Source of the DNA: CALEUX01 sp964608615
GTDB taxonomy: Bacteria; Bacteroidota; Bacteroidia; Bacteroidales; Marinilabiliaceae
Length of the DNA stretch: 64,000 nt
Reading direction: 5' to 3'
Assembly (NCBI GenBank): GCA_964608615.1
Contig: CAZSQG010000009.1
Span: 1 to 64,000 of the forward strand
Of this stretch, positions 34,527 through 44,066 are shown piece by piece (the first letter of the stretch is position 1; the number at the start of each line of letters is the position of its first letter). A program made the translations under genes and the position numbers. The notes beneath the pieces were generated by a model, which was given only the letters and a program-made list of their open reading frames with translations, was not told the DNA's origin and made no database searches.

Positions 34527-35711
34527 CTACTCCACATACAGCACCAATCCCTTCAGATACTCTCCTTCAGGATGATAAATGCTAACCGGATGGTCGGCTG
34601 GTTGTTCAAGCTGGTGCAAAATACGCACATTTCGCTCTGAGCGCGCTGCAGCTGAAAAAACTGCTGTTCTGAATGCATCGCGCGAAACAACCTGCGAACA
34701 AGAAAAGGTAAACAAGAGACCTCCCGGACGAATTTGCTCAATAGCCTTTGCATTTAACCTTTTGTAGCCCTGAAGAGCATTTTTAACCACATTCAAATGT
34801 TTAGCAAAAGCCGGCGGATCAAGAATCATTAGGTCATACTTATTCTCGGCTGAATCAAGAAATTTAAATGCATCCATTGCATAAGCTTCATGTCGGTTAT
34901 CATCAGGATAGTTGAGCTCCACATTAGTGCGTGTAAGCTCAATAGCCCGTTCAGAGCTATCGACTGAATGCACCAGGCTGGCACCACCCCGCATAGCATA
35001 AAACGAAAAGCCGCCTGTGTAACAAAACATATTAAGGACACTACGGTTGGCACTATATTTTTCAACCAATGCACGATTTTCGCGCTGATCAACAAAGAAA
35101 CCGGTTTTCTGTCCTTTCTCCCAGTCAACATTAAACTTCATTCCGTTTTCAAGAGCTATATGTGATGTAGATTTACCCCATATAAATCCATTTGTGGGCT
35201 CTAAACCGGCTTTAAATGGTAACGTCCCTTCTGACTTATTATAGATAGCATGCAAATTATCGCCCAATACTTTACGCAAAGCCTCAACTAATATTTCTCT
35301 AAGTCGGTACATCGACACTGTATGCATCTGCATAACCGCTGTGCCAGCATACATATCAATAATAAGGCCCGGCATTCCATCGCCCTCTCCATGTACTAAA
35401 CGAAAAGCATTGGTTTGTGGATTACCTGCAAGGCCTGCTACTTTTCGCAGTATCCAGGCTTGTTCAATCTTTTTTTCCCAGAATGATGCATCAATATCCA
35501 CCTGCGAGAATGAAACAATGCGTACGGCAATTGAACCAATCTGGTAATGCCCCAAACCGAGAAAATTACCCCTTACATCAGTCACTTCAACAAGGTCGCC
35601 CTCGTCAACATTTCCAGTAATATTTTTAATTGCGCCTGAAAAAACCCAGGGATGGAATCGTTTAAGACTCTGCTCTTTTCCCGGTTTCAGAATAATTTTG
35701 TGCATTAGCAT
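34527..35711 (-). CDS. rlmI: 23S rRNA m5C methyltransferase RlmI-like (PUA + class I SAM fold)
   Basis: A 394-aa protein that methylates a cytosine in 23S rRNA (C1962 in E. coli). N-terminal PUA domain (ILKPGKEQSLKRFHPWVFSGAI; about 1-75), then the RlmI-type EEHD-like region (GLIIDMYAGTAVMQMHT) and a Rossmann SAM domain with NMFCYTGGFSFYAMRGGA (motif I, about 225-240), VDSSERAI and catalytic DPPAFAK (motif IV). The catalytic Cys is likely in FTFSCSQ. It may begin at the third codon (MHK), 6 nt inside. It is 17 nt downstream of the exonuclease gene and likely co-transcribed. Confidence 0.9.
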   Translation of the reverse strand: MLMHKIILKPGKEQSLKRFHPWVFSGAIKNITGNVDEGDLVEVTDVRGNFLGLGHYQIGSIAVRIVSFSQVDIDASFWEKKIEQAWILRKVAGLAGNPQTNAFRLVHGEGDGMPGLIIDMYAGTAVMQMHTVSMYRLREILVEALRKVLGDNLHAIYNKSEGTLPFKAGLEPTNGFIWGKSTSHIALENGMKFNVDWEKGQKTGFFVDQRENRALVEKYSANRSVLNMFCYTGGFSFYAMRGGASLVHSVDSSERAIELTRTNVELNYPDDNRHEAYAMDAFKFLDSAENKYDLMILDPPAFAKHLNVVKNALQGYKRLNAKAIEQIRPGGLLFTFSCSQVVSRDAFRTAVFSAAARSERNVRILHQLEQPADHPVSIYHPEGEYLKGLVLYVE

Positions 35712-35728
35712 AAATACTGTTTGGAAAT

Positions 35729-36337
35729 CTAATTATTAAATTGAAGACTCTTAACCTGAAATGTCGGTTCCAGCACCATTAGCTCATTAAAAATCATAAG
35801 TGCAGCCCAGGCATCTGTGGCAGCATAATCAATTTGGGCCTGAGTTAACAATTCCATTTCCCAGTTACTTAATCGTTGTCGTTTCGAAATACGAACATTA
35901 AGGACCAGAGCTGCAAGCCCTTTTAAACTAAAGGTATCAATACCAAAAGCCTTGACCATATCCTGAAGTTCAATAAAACCGGCTGGCTTAAACTTCGTTA
36001 CTTTATTTAACCCCTTAAGATCATCTCTTATTCCCACACCTATTTTCAGAATAGAGCGGTTTTCGAGTAGGTTTGTTAAAACCTTTGGCAAACCAGTTTT
36101 ATTAATCCTGAACAGAAATGCCTCTTCTGTGGTAGAAATTTGGAGTAGAGAAATAGTGTTCCCTTCTCCCTTTTTAAAAGAGGGCTTGGTTTCTGTATCA
36201 AATCCAAGGTAACGCTCTTTCGAGAGTTTCTCAACAATCCCCGGTACATCCGAGGATTGTTCAACCACCGTAATTACACCAGAAAACTGACTCAATGGCA
36301 GTTCCTCTATTGCTTCTTTACTAATACTACTATCCAT
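35729..36337 (-). CDS. DEDDy 3'-5' exonuclease (RNase D / WRN-exonuclease-like)
   Basis: A 202-aa single-domain exonuclease that trims RNA or DNA 3' ends. The four acidic residues of the DEDDy class are visible: Asp and Glu in GFDTETKP, Asp in GIRDDLKG and Asp in YAATDAW, with the Tyr four residues before the last Asp. RNase D's HRDC domains are absent. Tightly packed between DUF5063 and rlmI genes, a gene order often seen in Bacteroidota. Whether DNA or RNA is the substrate is open. Confidence 0.9.
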   Translation of the reverse strand: MDSSISKEAIEELPLSQFSGVITVVEQSSDVPGIVEKLSKERYLGFDTETKPSFKKGEGNTISLLQISTTEEAFLFRINKTGLPKVLTNLLENRSILKIGVGIRDDLKGLNKVTKFKPAGFIELQDMVKAFGIDTFSLKGLAALVLNVRISKRQRLSNWEMELLTQAQIDYAATDAWAALMIFNELMVLEPTFQVKSLQFNN

Positions 36338-36360
36338 TAAAACTTATAATTACAGGCATT

Positions 36361-37008
36361 CTATTCTTTCGTTTTTCTGCCTGGGAATAACTCATTTTGC
36401 CAATCTTTTTGCCGTTGAGAAATAATCCAGTTTTCACTATTAGGCAATCCATCTTTCTCATCGCTTTCATCTGCCTCCTCTAAATCTTCTCCGCCATAAT
36501 AGACCTGATGCAAAGCCCTAAGAACATTCACCAATCGTTGTCCCCAGTATAGTTCAAACTGACGAATCAACTCAACCAGTGCATCATTCATTATTTCAGT
36601 AACAGCAGTACGATAATTTAGCAGAAAATTCTTAATATCCTGATAAATATCGGCCATATTTTCAGAGACCATTGATGATAATGGGGCATCGCTTCGCTGC
36701 ATATCGGCTGTGAATACTTCCAGATAATCATCAAAACGGCCCATCTTATGCATCACATGATGACGTACAAACTCATAATCTTCTTCAGTCACAAAACTTT
36801 CCAGAAAATCGTCTAACATGTTCTCCGACTTAGGAAGAACCGATGCTTTTAGATATAATAACGGTAATATTTTTAGAGCAGTACCAGTAAATATTTTCCT
36901 ATCCTGCTCCTGAACATTTTCAAGCCAGTTACAGAATTCGCGCCCTACTGTTACAAACTCTATTACGTTTCTGGAATAAACCAGATGTTCAAATTGCTCT
37001 TCCATCAT
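36361..37008 (-). CDS. DUF5063 domain protein
   Basis: A 215-aa predominantly helical cytoplasmic protein of unknown function, found next to a DEDDy exonuclease in many Bacteroidota. Conserved features are FVTVGREFCNWLE near the N-terminus, KILPLLYLKASVLP and the acidic/aromatic ELYWGQRLVNVLRALH segment. The C-terminus is acidic, then basic (GRKTKE). It lies 23 nt before the exonuclease gene. The double ATG at the start (MMEE) allows either codon. Confidence 0.85.
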   Translation of the reverse strand: MMEEQFEHLVYSRNVIEFVTVGREFCNWLENVQEQDRKIFTGTALKILPLLYLKASVLPKSENMLDDFLESFVTEEDYEFVRHHVMHKMGRFDDYLEVFTADMQRSDAPLSSMVSENMADIYQDIKNFLLNYRTAVTEIMNDALVELIRQFELYWGQRLVNVLRALHQVYYGGEDLEEADESDEKDGLPNSENWIISQRQKDWQNELFPGRKTKE

Positions 37009-37107
37009 AATATTTCATAGCACAACACACATCTACACATCAGACTGCAAAGTTAATAAAATCCTGTTGGCAACTGATACAAATCAGTCAAATTGAACTA
37101 ATACCAA

Positions 37108-39027
37108 CTAATCTTTAAGCCATTCCATACACCCATCCTCATTTTGGCCAATTATTCCCACATCTTCAAGCCACGACAAAACCTTCCAAACCTTATCAGA
37201 AGTAACCCCGGAAATCGTTGCCAGCTGGTCGGCCGGAATAGGATTCTTTTTCAGTCTGTGCTTTATCTTATCTGTAATTGCATCAAATTCGTTATCGGCT
37301 ACCTCTGTTTTTCTCCTATTAACACATACATCACAATGGCCGCAATTACTGCTGCTAATCTGACCAAAATAGCTAAGCAACAGGCGACTTCGGCAAATAT
37401 GACTGGATGTTGCGTAATCAATTACCGCATCCACACGATCACGATATTGTTCCTTCCGCTTTTGATATACTTCGGGTGGAAAAACCAGATAACGTGGCTC
37501 TTCCCTTCGTTGCAGATAAGATATTACAGGTGTATTTCGCTGTGGAATGTAATGAATAACCTTAAAACGACTCAACGTAAGCAATGACTGATAAACCTCA
37601 TCACGAGTAACATTAAGACGCTTTGCCATCAAATCTTCATCAATAGAGGAATATTCGGTAAAAAGACCAGTATAGCTGCGTAATAAAACTTTTATAACCG
37701 CATCGAGAGAGGAATTAGCAACCTGAAATTTATACAATTCAAAATTATCAAACAGAACCTTCACCTTGGAAGGAATATCCATTTCTTCAGAAAAAACAAG
37801 ATAACCAGCTCTTTGAAGGATTTTCAGACTATTGAATACAGTCAGCGCACTAAATCCATAGGCAGCACAAAAGCGGCCAATATTAAAATCGAAATTCGCA
37901 TCTATTCCCGAACCAACAGCAATCTGGAAAAAATTTCCCAGAGCATCATAAATGCGCTTTATCACATCGGGTTCGGGGAAAGTAATGGTGGCAGTGCGAT
38001 TTAGCTGTATCTTATCGGCCGGCGACCAAAGAAGTACCGAATAAGCCTTTTCACCATCGCGTCCGGCCCTGCCTGCCTCCTGAAAATAGGCTTCAAGCGA
38101 ATTGGGTGTATCTATATGAACTACCACACGCACATCAGGTTTATCAATCCCCATTCCAAAAGCATTGGTGCAAACCATTACTCTAATATTATTTCTTTTC
38201 CATTTCTCCTGACGCTCATCTTTTATCTTCTGCGAAAGTCCTGCATGAAAAAAGTCTGCTTTGATGCCATTGCGTGAAATCAACTCTGCATATTCCCTTG
38301 TTTTCTTACGATTACGAACATATACCAAAGCTGAGCCTTTAACCGACTCAAGTATCTTTAACAATTGCTCTTCTTTATTTTCAGCCAGACGAACCACATA
38401 GGCAAGATTAGTTCGTTCAAAGCTCTTTTGAAAAACATTTTTCTCTTTAAATAACAATTGTTCCTGAATATCATCAACAACCTGAGGGGTTGCAGTTGCA
38501 GTTAAGGCCAAAACAGGTACATCGGGTAACAATTCACGAATCTTTGCAATGTTCAAATACGACGGCCTGAAATCGTACCCCCATTGCGAGATACAATGAG
38601 CCTCATCAATAGCCAGCAGATTGATTTTCAGATTAGGCAATTTGGTAAGAAAAAGTTCTGTTGAAAGACGCTCTGGCGAAAGATAGAGAAACTTATATCC
38701 ACCATAAATACAGTTATCAAATGCCGTTTGAATTTCAAGAAAAGTTAAGCCCGAATGAATAGCATGAGCTTTTATGCCCTTTTTTTTCAGGTTCTCAACC
38801 TGATCTTTCATAAGAGCAATTAGCGGCGTTACCACAATACACAATCCTTCGCTGGCAAGTGCCGGTACCTGAAAGGTTATGGATTTCCCACCACCGGTTG
38901 GCATCAGTCCAAGCGTGTCACGCCCCTCTCCAACCGATCGGATAATATCCTCCTGTAAAGAACGGAATGTACTAAAACCCCAATACTTCTTTAAAGTCTC
39001 CTGATATATATTATCTTCTGTTTTCAT
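37108..39027 (-). CDS. recQ: RecQ family ATP-dependent DNA helicase
   Basis: 3'-5' DNA helicase for recombination and repair, 639 aa. Motifs: FRSLQEDIIRSV (motif 0), Walker A TGGGKS (about 44-49), DEAH in LLAIDEAHCISQWG, SATATP-like ALTATATP, then ATAFGMGIDKPDVR-like NAFGMGIDKPDVR and QEAGRAGRDG (motif VI). The zinc module is present (Cys in ICRSRLLLSYF, CGHCDVC). The C-terminus is a short winged helix; no HRDC domain is seen, which separates it from E. coli RecQ. Monocistronic by spacing (99 nt to DUF5063). Confidence 0.95.
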   Translation of the reverse strand: MKTEDNIYQETLKKYWGFSTFRSLQEDIIRSVGEGRDTLGLMPTGGGKSITFQVPALASEGLCIVVTPLIALMKDQVENLKKKGIKAHAIHSGLTFLEIQTAFDNCIYGGYKFLYLSPERLSTELFLTKLPNLKINLLAIDEAHCISQWGYDFRPSYLNIAKIRELLPDVPVLALTATATPQVVDDIQEQLLFKEKNVFQKSFERTNLAYVVRLAENKEEQLLKILESVKGSALVYVRNRKKTREYAELISRNGIKADFFHAGLSQKIKDERQEKWKRNNIRVMVCTNAFGMGIDKPDVRVVVHIDTPNSLEAYFQEAGRAGRDGEKAYSVLLWSPADKIQLNRTATITFPEPDVIKRIYDALGNFFQIAVGSGIDANFDFNIGRFCAAYGFSALTVFNSLKILQRAGYLVFSEEMDIPSKVKVLFDNFELYKFQVANSSLDAVIKVLLRSYTGLFTEYSSIDEDLMAKRLNVTRDEVYQSLLTLSRFKVIHYIPQRNTPVISYLQRREEPRYLVFPPEVYQKRKEQYRDRVDAVIDYATSSHICRSRLLLSYFGQISSSNCGHCDVCVNRRKTEVADNEFDAITDKIKHRLKKNPIPADQLATISGVTSDKVWKVLSWLEDVGIIGQNEDGCMEWLKD

Positions 39028-39142
39028 TCGAAAACAATTTCATACTAAAAAATTAAAATGACCCCTAAATTCAATCAGGCATATTTGAAAACCAAATTTA
39101 CAAAAGCAGATTGGTTTTAAATCTGTCAAAGCATAATTAATA

Positions 39143-39457
39143 AGATTCTTCGCTCCGCAACCAATGACAGGCTCCTTTTTCCTTCGCCACAACATCATCA
39201 GGATTGTCCTCCCTAATGGAGTGATAGATCTGATGCTCAGTGTTTGAGGATATTCAATTCCTCATCAAAGTGGTTAGATTCTTCGCTGCACTCAGGATGA
39301 CAACACAATAATATAAGGAAGGAAATAGGAGAAGGCGGGCGACGCCCGCCTTCTCCTATTTCCTTTTACCCAACGTCAGCCTGTCATCCTGAGTGCAGCA
39401 ATGGACCTAAATGTCAATAAATCTGTAACATGTCATTGGCATAGCAGCGAAAAATCT
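39143..39457. repeat. Triple-nested palindromic extragenic repeat
   Basis: Outer arms at 39143-39169 and 39431-39457 (imperfect, AGATTCTTCGCT ... CAATGACA), middle arms at 39286-39302 and 39382-39398 (17 bp, perfect, CTGCACTCAGGATGACA), and a core hairpin at 39319-39365 with 23-bp perfect arms around one A. The arms read as variants of one short repeat family in alternating orientation. Confidence 0.85.
39319..39365. repeat. Perfect 23-bp hairpin with single-base loop
   Basis: Arms AAGGAAATAGGAGAAGGCGG(GCG) and its exact complement around A39342. Much more GC-rich than its surroundings. It could form a cruciform or an extremely stable RNA hairpin, or act as a strong bidirectional terminator between recQ and the S46 gene. 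Confidence 0.9.
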
Positions 39458-39582
39458 AATTATTTTGATCGTTCAGCTTGGTGTTACTGAATAGTTAATT
39501 TCAGTAATTTTTGATTTTAATTTATACGCTGCTATCATACTGGCTACCTGAGTATTATAGCTCGTAACACAATGACAAACAA

Positions 39583-41748
39583 CTAATCTACCAAGGTCAT
39601 CTCATCCAAAAGGTATTCAGCTCCGGCAAACTTCTCAATAATAAACAAAACATATCGCACATCCAGTGATATATTCCTGCTTTGCTGAGGATTAAACATC
39701 AAATCACTTGTCACTCCATCCCAGGCGCGATCAAAGTTAATTCCAATAAGTTCTCCACGGCTATTAATAACAGGACTTCCAGAGTTCCCACCAGTTGTAT
39801 GATTATCGGCAATAAAGCAAACCGGGATAGTACCATTCACCTCATATCTTCCAAAATCTTTATTTTTATAAAGTTCCTTTAATCTGGCAGGAACCCTGTA
39901 ATCATAAACTTCAGGATTATCCTTTTGCATGATGCCTTCGAGTGTTGTAAAGTACTTATAATAAACACCATCAGCAGCATTATAACCATGAACATTTCCA
40001 TAGGCAACACGAAGCGTTGAATTGGCATCGGGATAAAAAACACGTTCAGGCTCAAAATCCATCATGGCTGCCATATAAATATTGTTTAGGCTGTCAATTT
40101 GAGTCTTTAACTTTTCAAATTGTGGATTAATAACATTATAATATGTATTGCGCATCGAAACAAACATTTTAAAAGCCGGATCATTACGCATATTTTGTAA
40201 CGAAACCGAAGAGGAATCATTTAACAATTGAGTTACAGTTGCTACATCTGTATAAGCCGTTCTCTCAAAATAATCGTTTACATAATCAGAAATATTTCCT
40301 TTATAGTTGTTTTCGATAAACGAAAAAATATCGGGATGAAACTCTTCCGGCACATCAACCTTAAAATGTTTAAGTGAAACAAGCATTATTTCTTTATCAA
40401 TTGGGCAATAATAATCTTTAAAATGTTTAGCAACTTCCTCTTGTACCCGACTCTTTTCTTTCGATATCATTTCTTCATTGCGATCATTGCGTTGTATCAT
40501 AACCGAAAGTTTTTCAAATGCACCAGCTAAACGAGCCGACTCAAGCCCCGTACGACCAACAAACTCCAATAAATAATCGTGTGCAAGCCGGTATTTAGCA
40601 TACTCACTATAAATTGAACCATAACTCTCCAATAAAGCTCCATATCTTTGTTTTCGCTCTTCCGAAGAATTAACCCATTCAGTAAAGTTTGATTCATAAA
40701 GCTGCTTTTTACCAATAACATCGAGCTTTTTTAAACCGTTAATTTCGCCAATCCATCGTTTCCAGGAATTCGAAAGAGTGGCATTTTTTGCTGCATACTG
40801 AATACGTACGGTTTGATTGAATTCCATATGCCTATTCATTATTTCCAGTTTAGCTGTACGAAGATCAACCAATTTTGGATAAACCATATTCTCAAGCATA
40901 TCTATATGGTGTGATGTTACATATTGATAAGTCCTTCCAGGATATCCAAAAACGAGCGTAAAATCACCTTCCTCTACTCCATTTAAAGAGATAGGGAAAT
41001 GCACCGATGATTTATATGGTACATTATCTGAAGAATATAACGCCGGCTTGTTTTCACTATTTGCATAAATGCGAAAGAGTGAAAAATCGCCTGTGTGTCG
41101 CGGCCACATCCAGTTGTCGGTATCGCCTCCAAACTTTCCAATAGCCGAAGGAGGTGCTCCAACCAAACGGATATCAGTAAAAACTTCATTAACAAAAAGA
41201 AAGTATTGATTTCCATCATAAAAGGGTTCCACAACAGCTGTATAATGAGTTTCTTCAACTGCTTTTTTTCGAATGGATGATATATTCTTTGCAATAATTG
41301 CCTGCCGGGTTTTCATGGACATATTGTCATTTATGCTGTCAAGGACCTGTTCGGTAACGTCTTCCATTCTTTTCAGAAAAGTAACCCTCAAGTTTGAATT
41401 TGATAACTCTTCAGTAGGCGACATGGCCCAAAAGCCATTGGTGAGGTAGTCATTTTTTATGCTACTATGACTTTGAACAGCTGAATATCCACAATGGTAA
41501 TTAGTTATAAGCAAACCTTTATCGGAGATTAATTCACCGGTACAACCTCCTCCAAAAATCATAACGGCATCTTTCATGCTAGCCTGATTGATGCTGTATA
41601 TATCTTCAGCAGTCAGCTTAAATCCCATTGACTGCATTTCCTCAATATTGTACTTTTCAAGCAACATCGGAATCCACATTCCTTCCTTAGCCACCACATA
41701 TTGTGAAACCAGTACTATCAGAAATAGTGATTTGAATTTTTTAAACAT
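39583..41748 (-). CDS. dpp11: S46 family dipeptidyl-peptidase (DPP11-type)
   Basis: A 721-aa periplasmic serine exopeptidase that releases dipeptides, important where amino acids are taken up as peptides. A signal peptide precedes the chymotrypsin-like fold. The Ser is Ser656 (GGNSGSPV), the His is His85 (LLITNYHCG), and Asp221 in WPRHTGDF is the likely third triad member. Eighteen residues after the Ser is Arg674 (INFDRAWDG): in the characterised Porphyromonas enzymes Arg at this site marks DPP11, cleaving after Asp/Glu, and Gly marks DPP7. Specificity is therefore inferred as acidic P1. Start ATG at 41748. Confidence 0.9.
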   Translation of the reverse strand: MFKKFKSLFLIVLVSQYVVAKEGMWIPMLLEKYNIEEMQSMGFKLTAEDIYSINQASMKDAVMIFGGGCTGELISDKGLLITNYHCGYSAVQSHSSIKNDYLTNGFWAMSPTEELSNSNLRVTFLKRMEDVTEQVLDSINDNMSMKTRQAIIAKNISSIRKKAVEETHYTAVVEPFYDGNQYFLFVNEVFTDIRLVGAPPSAIGKFGGDTDNWMWPRHTGDFSLFRIYANSENKPALYSSDNVPYKSSVHFPISLNGVEEGDFTLVFGYPGRTYQYVTSHHIDMLENMVYPKLVDLRTAKLEIMNRHMEFNQTVRIQYAAKNATLSNSWKRWIGEINGLKKLDVIGKKQLYESNFTEWVNSSEERKQRYGALLESYGSIYSEYAKYRLAHDYLLEFVGRTGLESARLAGAFEKLSVMIQRNDRNEEMISKEKSRVQEEVAKHFKDYYCPIDKEIMLVSLKHFKVDVPEEFHPDIFSFIENNYKGNISDYVNDYFERTAYTDVATVTQLLNDSSSVSLQNMRNDPAFKMFVSMRNTYYNVINPQFEKLKTQIDSLNNIYMAAMMDFEPERVFYPDANSTLRVAYGNVHGYNAADGVYYKYFTTLEGIMQKDNPEVYDYRVPARLKELYKNKDFGRYEVNGTIPVCFIADNHTTGGNSGSPVINSRGELIGINFDRAWDGVTSDLMFNPQQSRNISLDVRYVLFIIEKFAGAEYLLDEMTLVD

Positions 41749-41827
41749 AGATTTTTCTTTACAGTCATATTGAATTCCATACTCTTTCGGACAAAAAGAA
41801 AAGTATTAATACAATGATTCTATCATA

Positions 41828-42412
41828 CTAAAACCTACGCAACTCATCATAGAGCTGATCCACAGGAAGACCTACCACATTATAATAGGAACCGTCAATA
41901 CGATTAATAGCTATAAGGCCTATCCATTCCTGAATTCCATAAGCTCCTGCTTTATCAAAAGGCTTGAAATTGTCAACGTAATATTCGATTTGCTCCGACA
42001 ATAATGGCTTAAACCAAACATGCGTAACAGTACAAAATTCTACAGTTTTATTCGCACTTTTTAAAACCACTCCGGTATAAACTTCATGAACATTTCCTGA
42101 TAACAACCACAACATTTGGCAGGCATCCTCACGGTCAACAGGTTTACCAAGCACATTATCGCCAATAGCAACAATGGTATCGGCTGTTATAACCAAATGG
42201 CCCGGATGACCCCAGTATTTTTGCCAGACATTTTGTTTCTGACTCGCTAAAAACTGTGCAACCTCATTAACCGGAAGATTTTCGGGAAAAGGCTCGGGAG
42301 AATCATCACCGGTTTCAACAGAAAACGGGAGTCCTAGCTTAAGCATAAGTTCCTGACGTCGCGGTGACTGGGAAGCCAACACAATTTTATATTTCGCAAG
42401 ATTACTTAACAT
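41828..42412 (-). CDS. maf: Maf-like nucleotide pyrophosphatase
   Basis: House-cleaning nucleoside triphosphate pyrophosphatase, 194 aa. Motifs SQSPRRQELM (about 14-23), SADTIV-like TADTIVAIG, GKPVDREDA and the DKAGAYGIQ segment are all present. The set is closest to the dTTP/UTP-type Maf (YhdE-like). It is last of a DUF2520 / KdsC-like / UbiA / Maf run whose gaps are under 100 nt, a gene order common in this phylum. Confidence 0.92.
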   Translation of the reverse strand: MLSNLAKYKIVLASQSPRRQELMLKLGLPFSVETGDDSPEPFPENLPVNEVAQFLASQKQNVWQKYWGHPGHLVITADTIVAIGDNVLGKPVDREDACQMLWLLSGNVHEVYTGVVLKSANKTVEFCTVTHVWFKPLLSEQIEYYVDNFKPFDKAGAYGIQEWIGLIAINRIDGSYYNVVGLPVDQLYDELRRF

Positions 42413-42469
42413 AGATTAATGCTTTCTTAGAGCCAATTCCAATACCTGAATGCTTTCAAAACAGAAAAA

Positions 42470-43414
42470 TCAAACAAAAAAGCTTCTGGCAATTAATATA
42501 AATAGGATTCCAAAAAGCATAATTGCTTTGCTTAACTGCGAAGCCCGATGTAATTGCTCTGGTTCTTTAGCCTTGAAAACCTGCCATATTAACCATAAAT
42601 ATGGGATAGTAAGAAAAATAATAAAATACCAGAATGTAATGCGACTTCCCCATAACTGAGGAACTACAGCAAAAACGATCCATAATGCTGATACAGAAGC
42701 CAGTGAAAGCAACATTACCACTGTGCGAGTATATTTTACACCCATTTCAATAGGCAGAGTATGGCAACCTGCTTCCCTATCGCCTTTTAAATCCTCCATA
42801 TCCTTAATGATCTCGCGTCCCATATTACTGATAAAAGCAAAAAAAGCAAACCCGGTAGTCCAAAACCAGGCCATTGAACAGGCCTCAGTTGAAAGAATGC
42901 TTTGTCCATGCAGCTTCCCAAGTGCAGCAAACTCAAGGGAAACTACAAAATACGGAACCAATGCCGTAAGTAAGGAAATGGTGAAATTCCCAATTAAAAC
43001 CTGCTTCTTAAGGGTAGTGGAATAAAACCATAATATAACAGGGATAACCACAAACATCAAGGCGTAATTCTCTTTACGGTAGATATAGGCCAAAAAAAGA
43101 CCCATGAAAACACCGATAAAAGTAAACAACACATGAAACAATAAAACCTTTCTTCTTTGAAAATCCTGTCCCACCACTACCTTATCAGGCCGGTTAATTC
43201 GATCAATCTTAACATCAAAATAATCGTTGATTATATATCCTGAAGCTGCTAACAATTCTGTTGTTAACACCAGCAATAAAAACTTAAGATGCGAAAGAGC
43301 CGGATCAATTTCATAAAACCTCAGCATCGGTAATAGCAACCCATACCTAAGAAGATATTGAAGTAACCCTATAATCAGCAGGTTTTTAAATCGGATCAAT
43401 CGAAGAAAAGCCAT
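42470..43414 (-). CDS. UbiA-family prenyltransferase (geranylgeranylglycerol-phosphate type)
   Basis: A 314-aa integral membrane prenyltransferase with about eight or nine helices. The two Asp-rich motifs are INDYFDVKIDRINRPDK (first, about 61-77) and REIIKDMEDLKGDREAG (second, about 197-213). Annotated in Bacteroidota as a geranylgeranylglycerol-phosphate geranylgeranyltransferase-like enzyme; the actual acceptor is unproven. Between the KdsC-like and Maf genes in one operon. Confidence 0.87.
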   Translation of the reverse strand: MAFLRLIRFKNLLIIGLLQYLLRYGLLLPMLRFYEIDPALSHLKFLLLVLTTELLAASGYIINDYFDVKIDRINRPDKVVVGQDFQRRKVLLFHVLFTFIGVFMGLFLAYIYRKENYALMFVVIPVILWFYSTTLKKQVLIGNFTISLLTALVPYFVVSLEFAALGKLHGQSILSTEACSMAWFWTTGFAFFAFISNMGREIIKDMEDLKGDREAGCHTLPIEMGVKYTRTVVMLLSLASVSALWIVFAVVPQLWGSRITFWYFIIFLTIPYLWLIWQVFKAKEPEQLHRASQLSKAIMLFGILFILIARSFFV

Positions 43415-43471
43415 ACTATATAATTTAAAAAAATTTCACTGGTTTAAAATGGCTAACAACCATAAATTCTT

Positions 43472-43969
43472 TCACCATTTTCCATGCGCTCTTAAAACCT
43501 GCTCAATCACATCGCGCGCACATCCCTCTCCGCCACGCTTATGACTGATATATTTGCATAACGATTTAACCTCTTCAACTGCATCAGCCGGACAGGTAGG
43601 GACACCTACTCTCTCCATAACTGGATAGTCAGGCAGATCATCACCCATATACATCACATTATCAGGGTTTAAATTACATTTGGAAATCCAATGGTCAAAA
43701 TCAACCATTTTCAGCGATGAACCCATATAAATATCAGGTACACCCAGCAATTGGTATCTTTTTAGAACCGATTGTGTATTCCCTCCAGTAATAATAGCCA
43801 CAGGATAACCCAGTTTTACAGCTTTTTGTATAGCAAATCCATCCTTTATATTGGACGTTCGCATGGGTTCGCCCGATGGGTGCATAGGTATGGTATCCAG
43901 ACTGAGAACTCCATCAATGTCGAAGGCAAATGCCTTGACTTTCATCAAATCTTCCTTAAAATTGCTCAT
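43472..43969 (-). CDS. KdsC-like HAD phosphatase
   Basis: A 165-aa capless C0-type HAD phosphatase. The nucleophile motif is AFDIDGVLSLD (Asp17 and Asp19), then ITGG with Ser/Thr (VAIITGGN), Lys in GSSLKMVD and the acidic MGDDLPDYPVM. It resembles 3-deoxy-D-manno-octulosonate 8-phosphate phosphatase (KdsC), so a role in lipopolysaccharide Kdo synthesis is possible. Other KDO genes are not here. Confidence 0.87.
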   Translation of the reverse strand: MSNFKEDLMKVKAFAFDIDGVLSLDTIPMHPSGEPMRTSNIKDGFAIQKAVKLGYPVAIITGGNTQSVLKRYQLLGVPDIYMGSSLKMVDFDHWISKCNLNPDNVMYMGDDLPDYPVMERVGVPTCPADAVEEVKSLCKYISHKRGGEGCARDVIEQVLRAHGKW

Positions 43970-44066
43970 TCATTTCATCTTTGTTGCGAATTTACTGAAT
44001 TTTATTTGAAAATAGTAAGTAGTAGTCATCCTATTGGGTCAGGTAATCAATATCTGCATCAATAAA

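Larger units (their letters stand above)
39028..39582. other. Intergenic region, 555 bp, filled by nested inverted repeats
   Basis: No gene is seen. It contains three nested pairs of inverted repeats centred near 39342, listed next. Confidence 0.8.
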
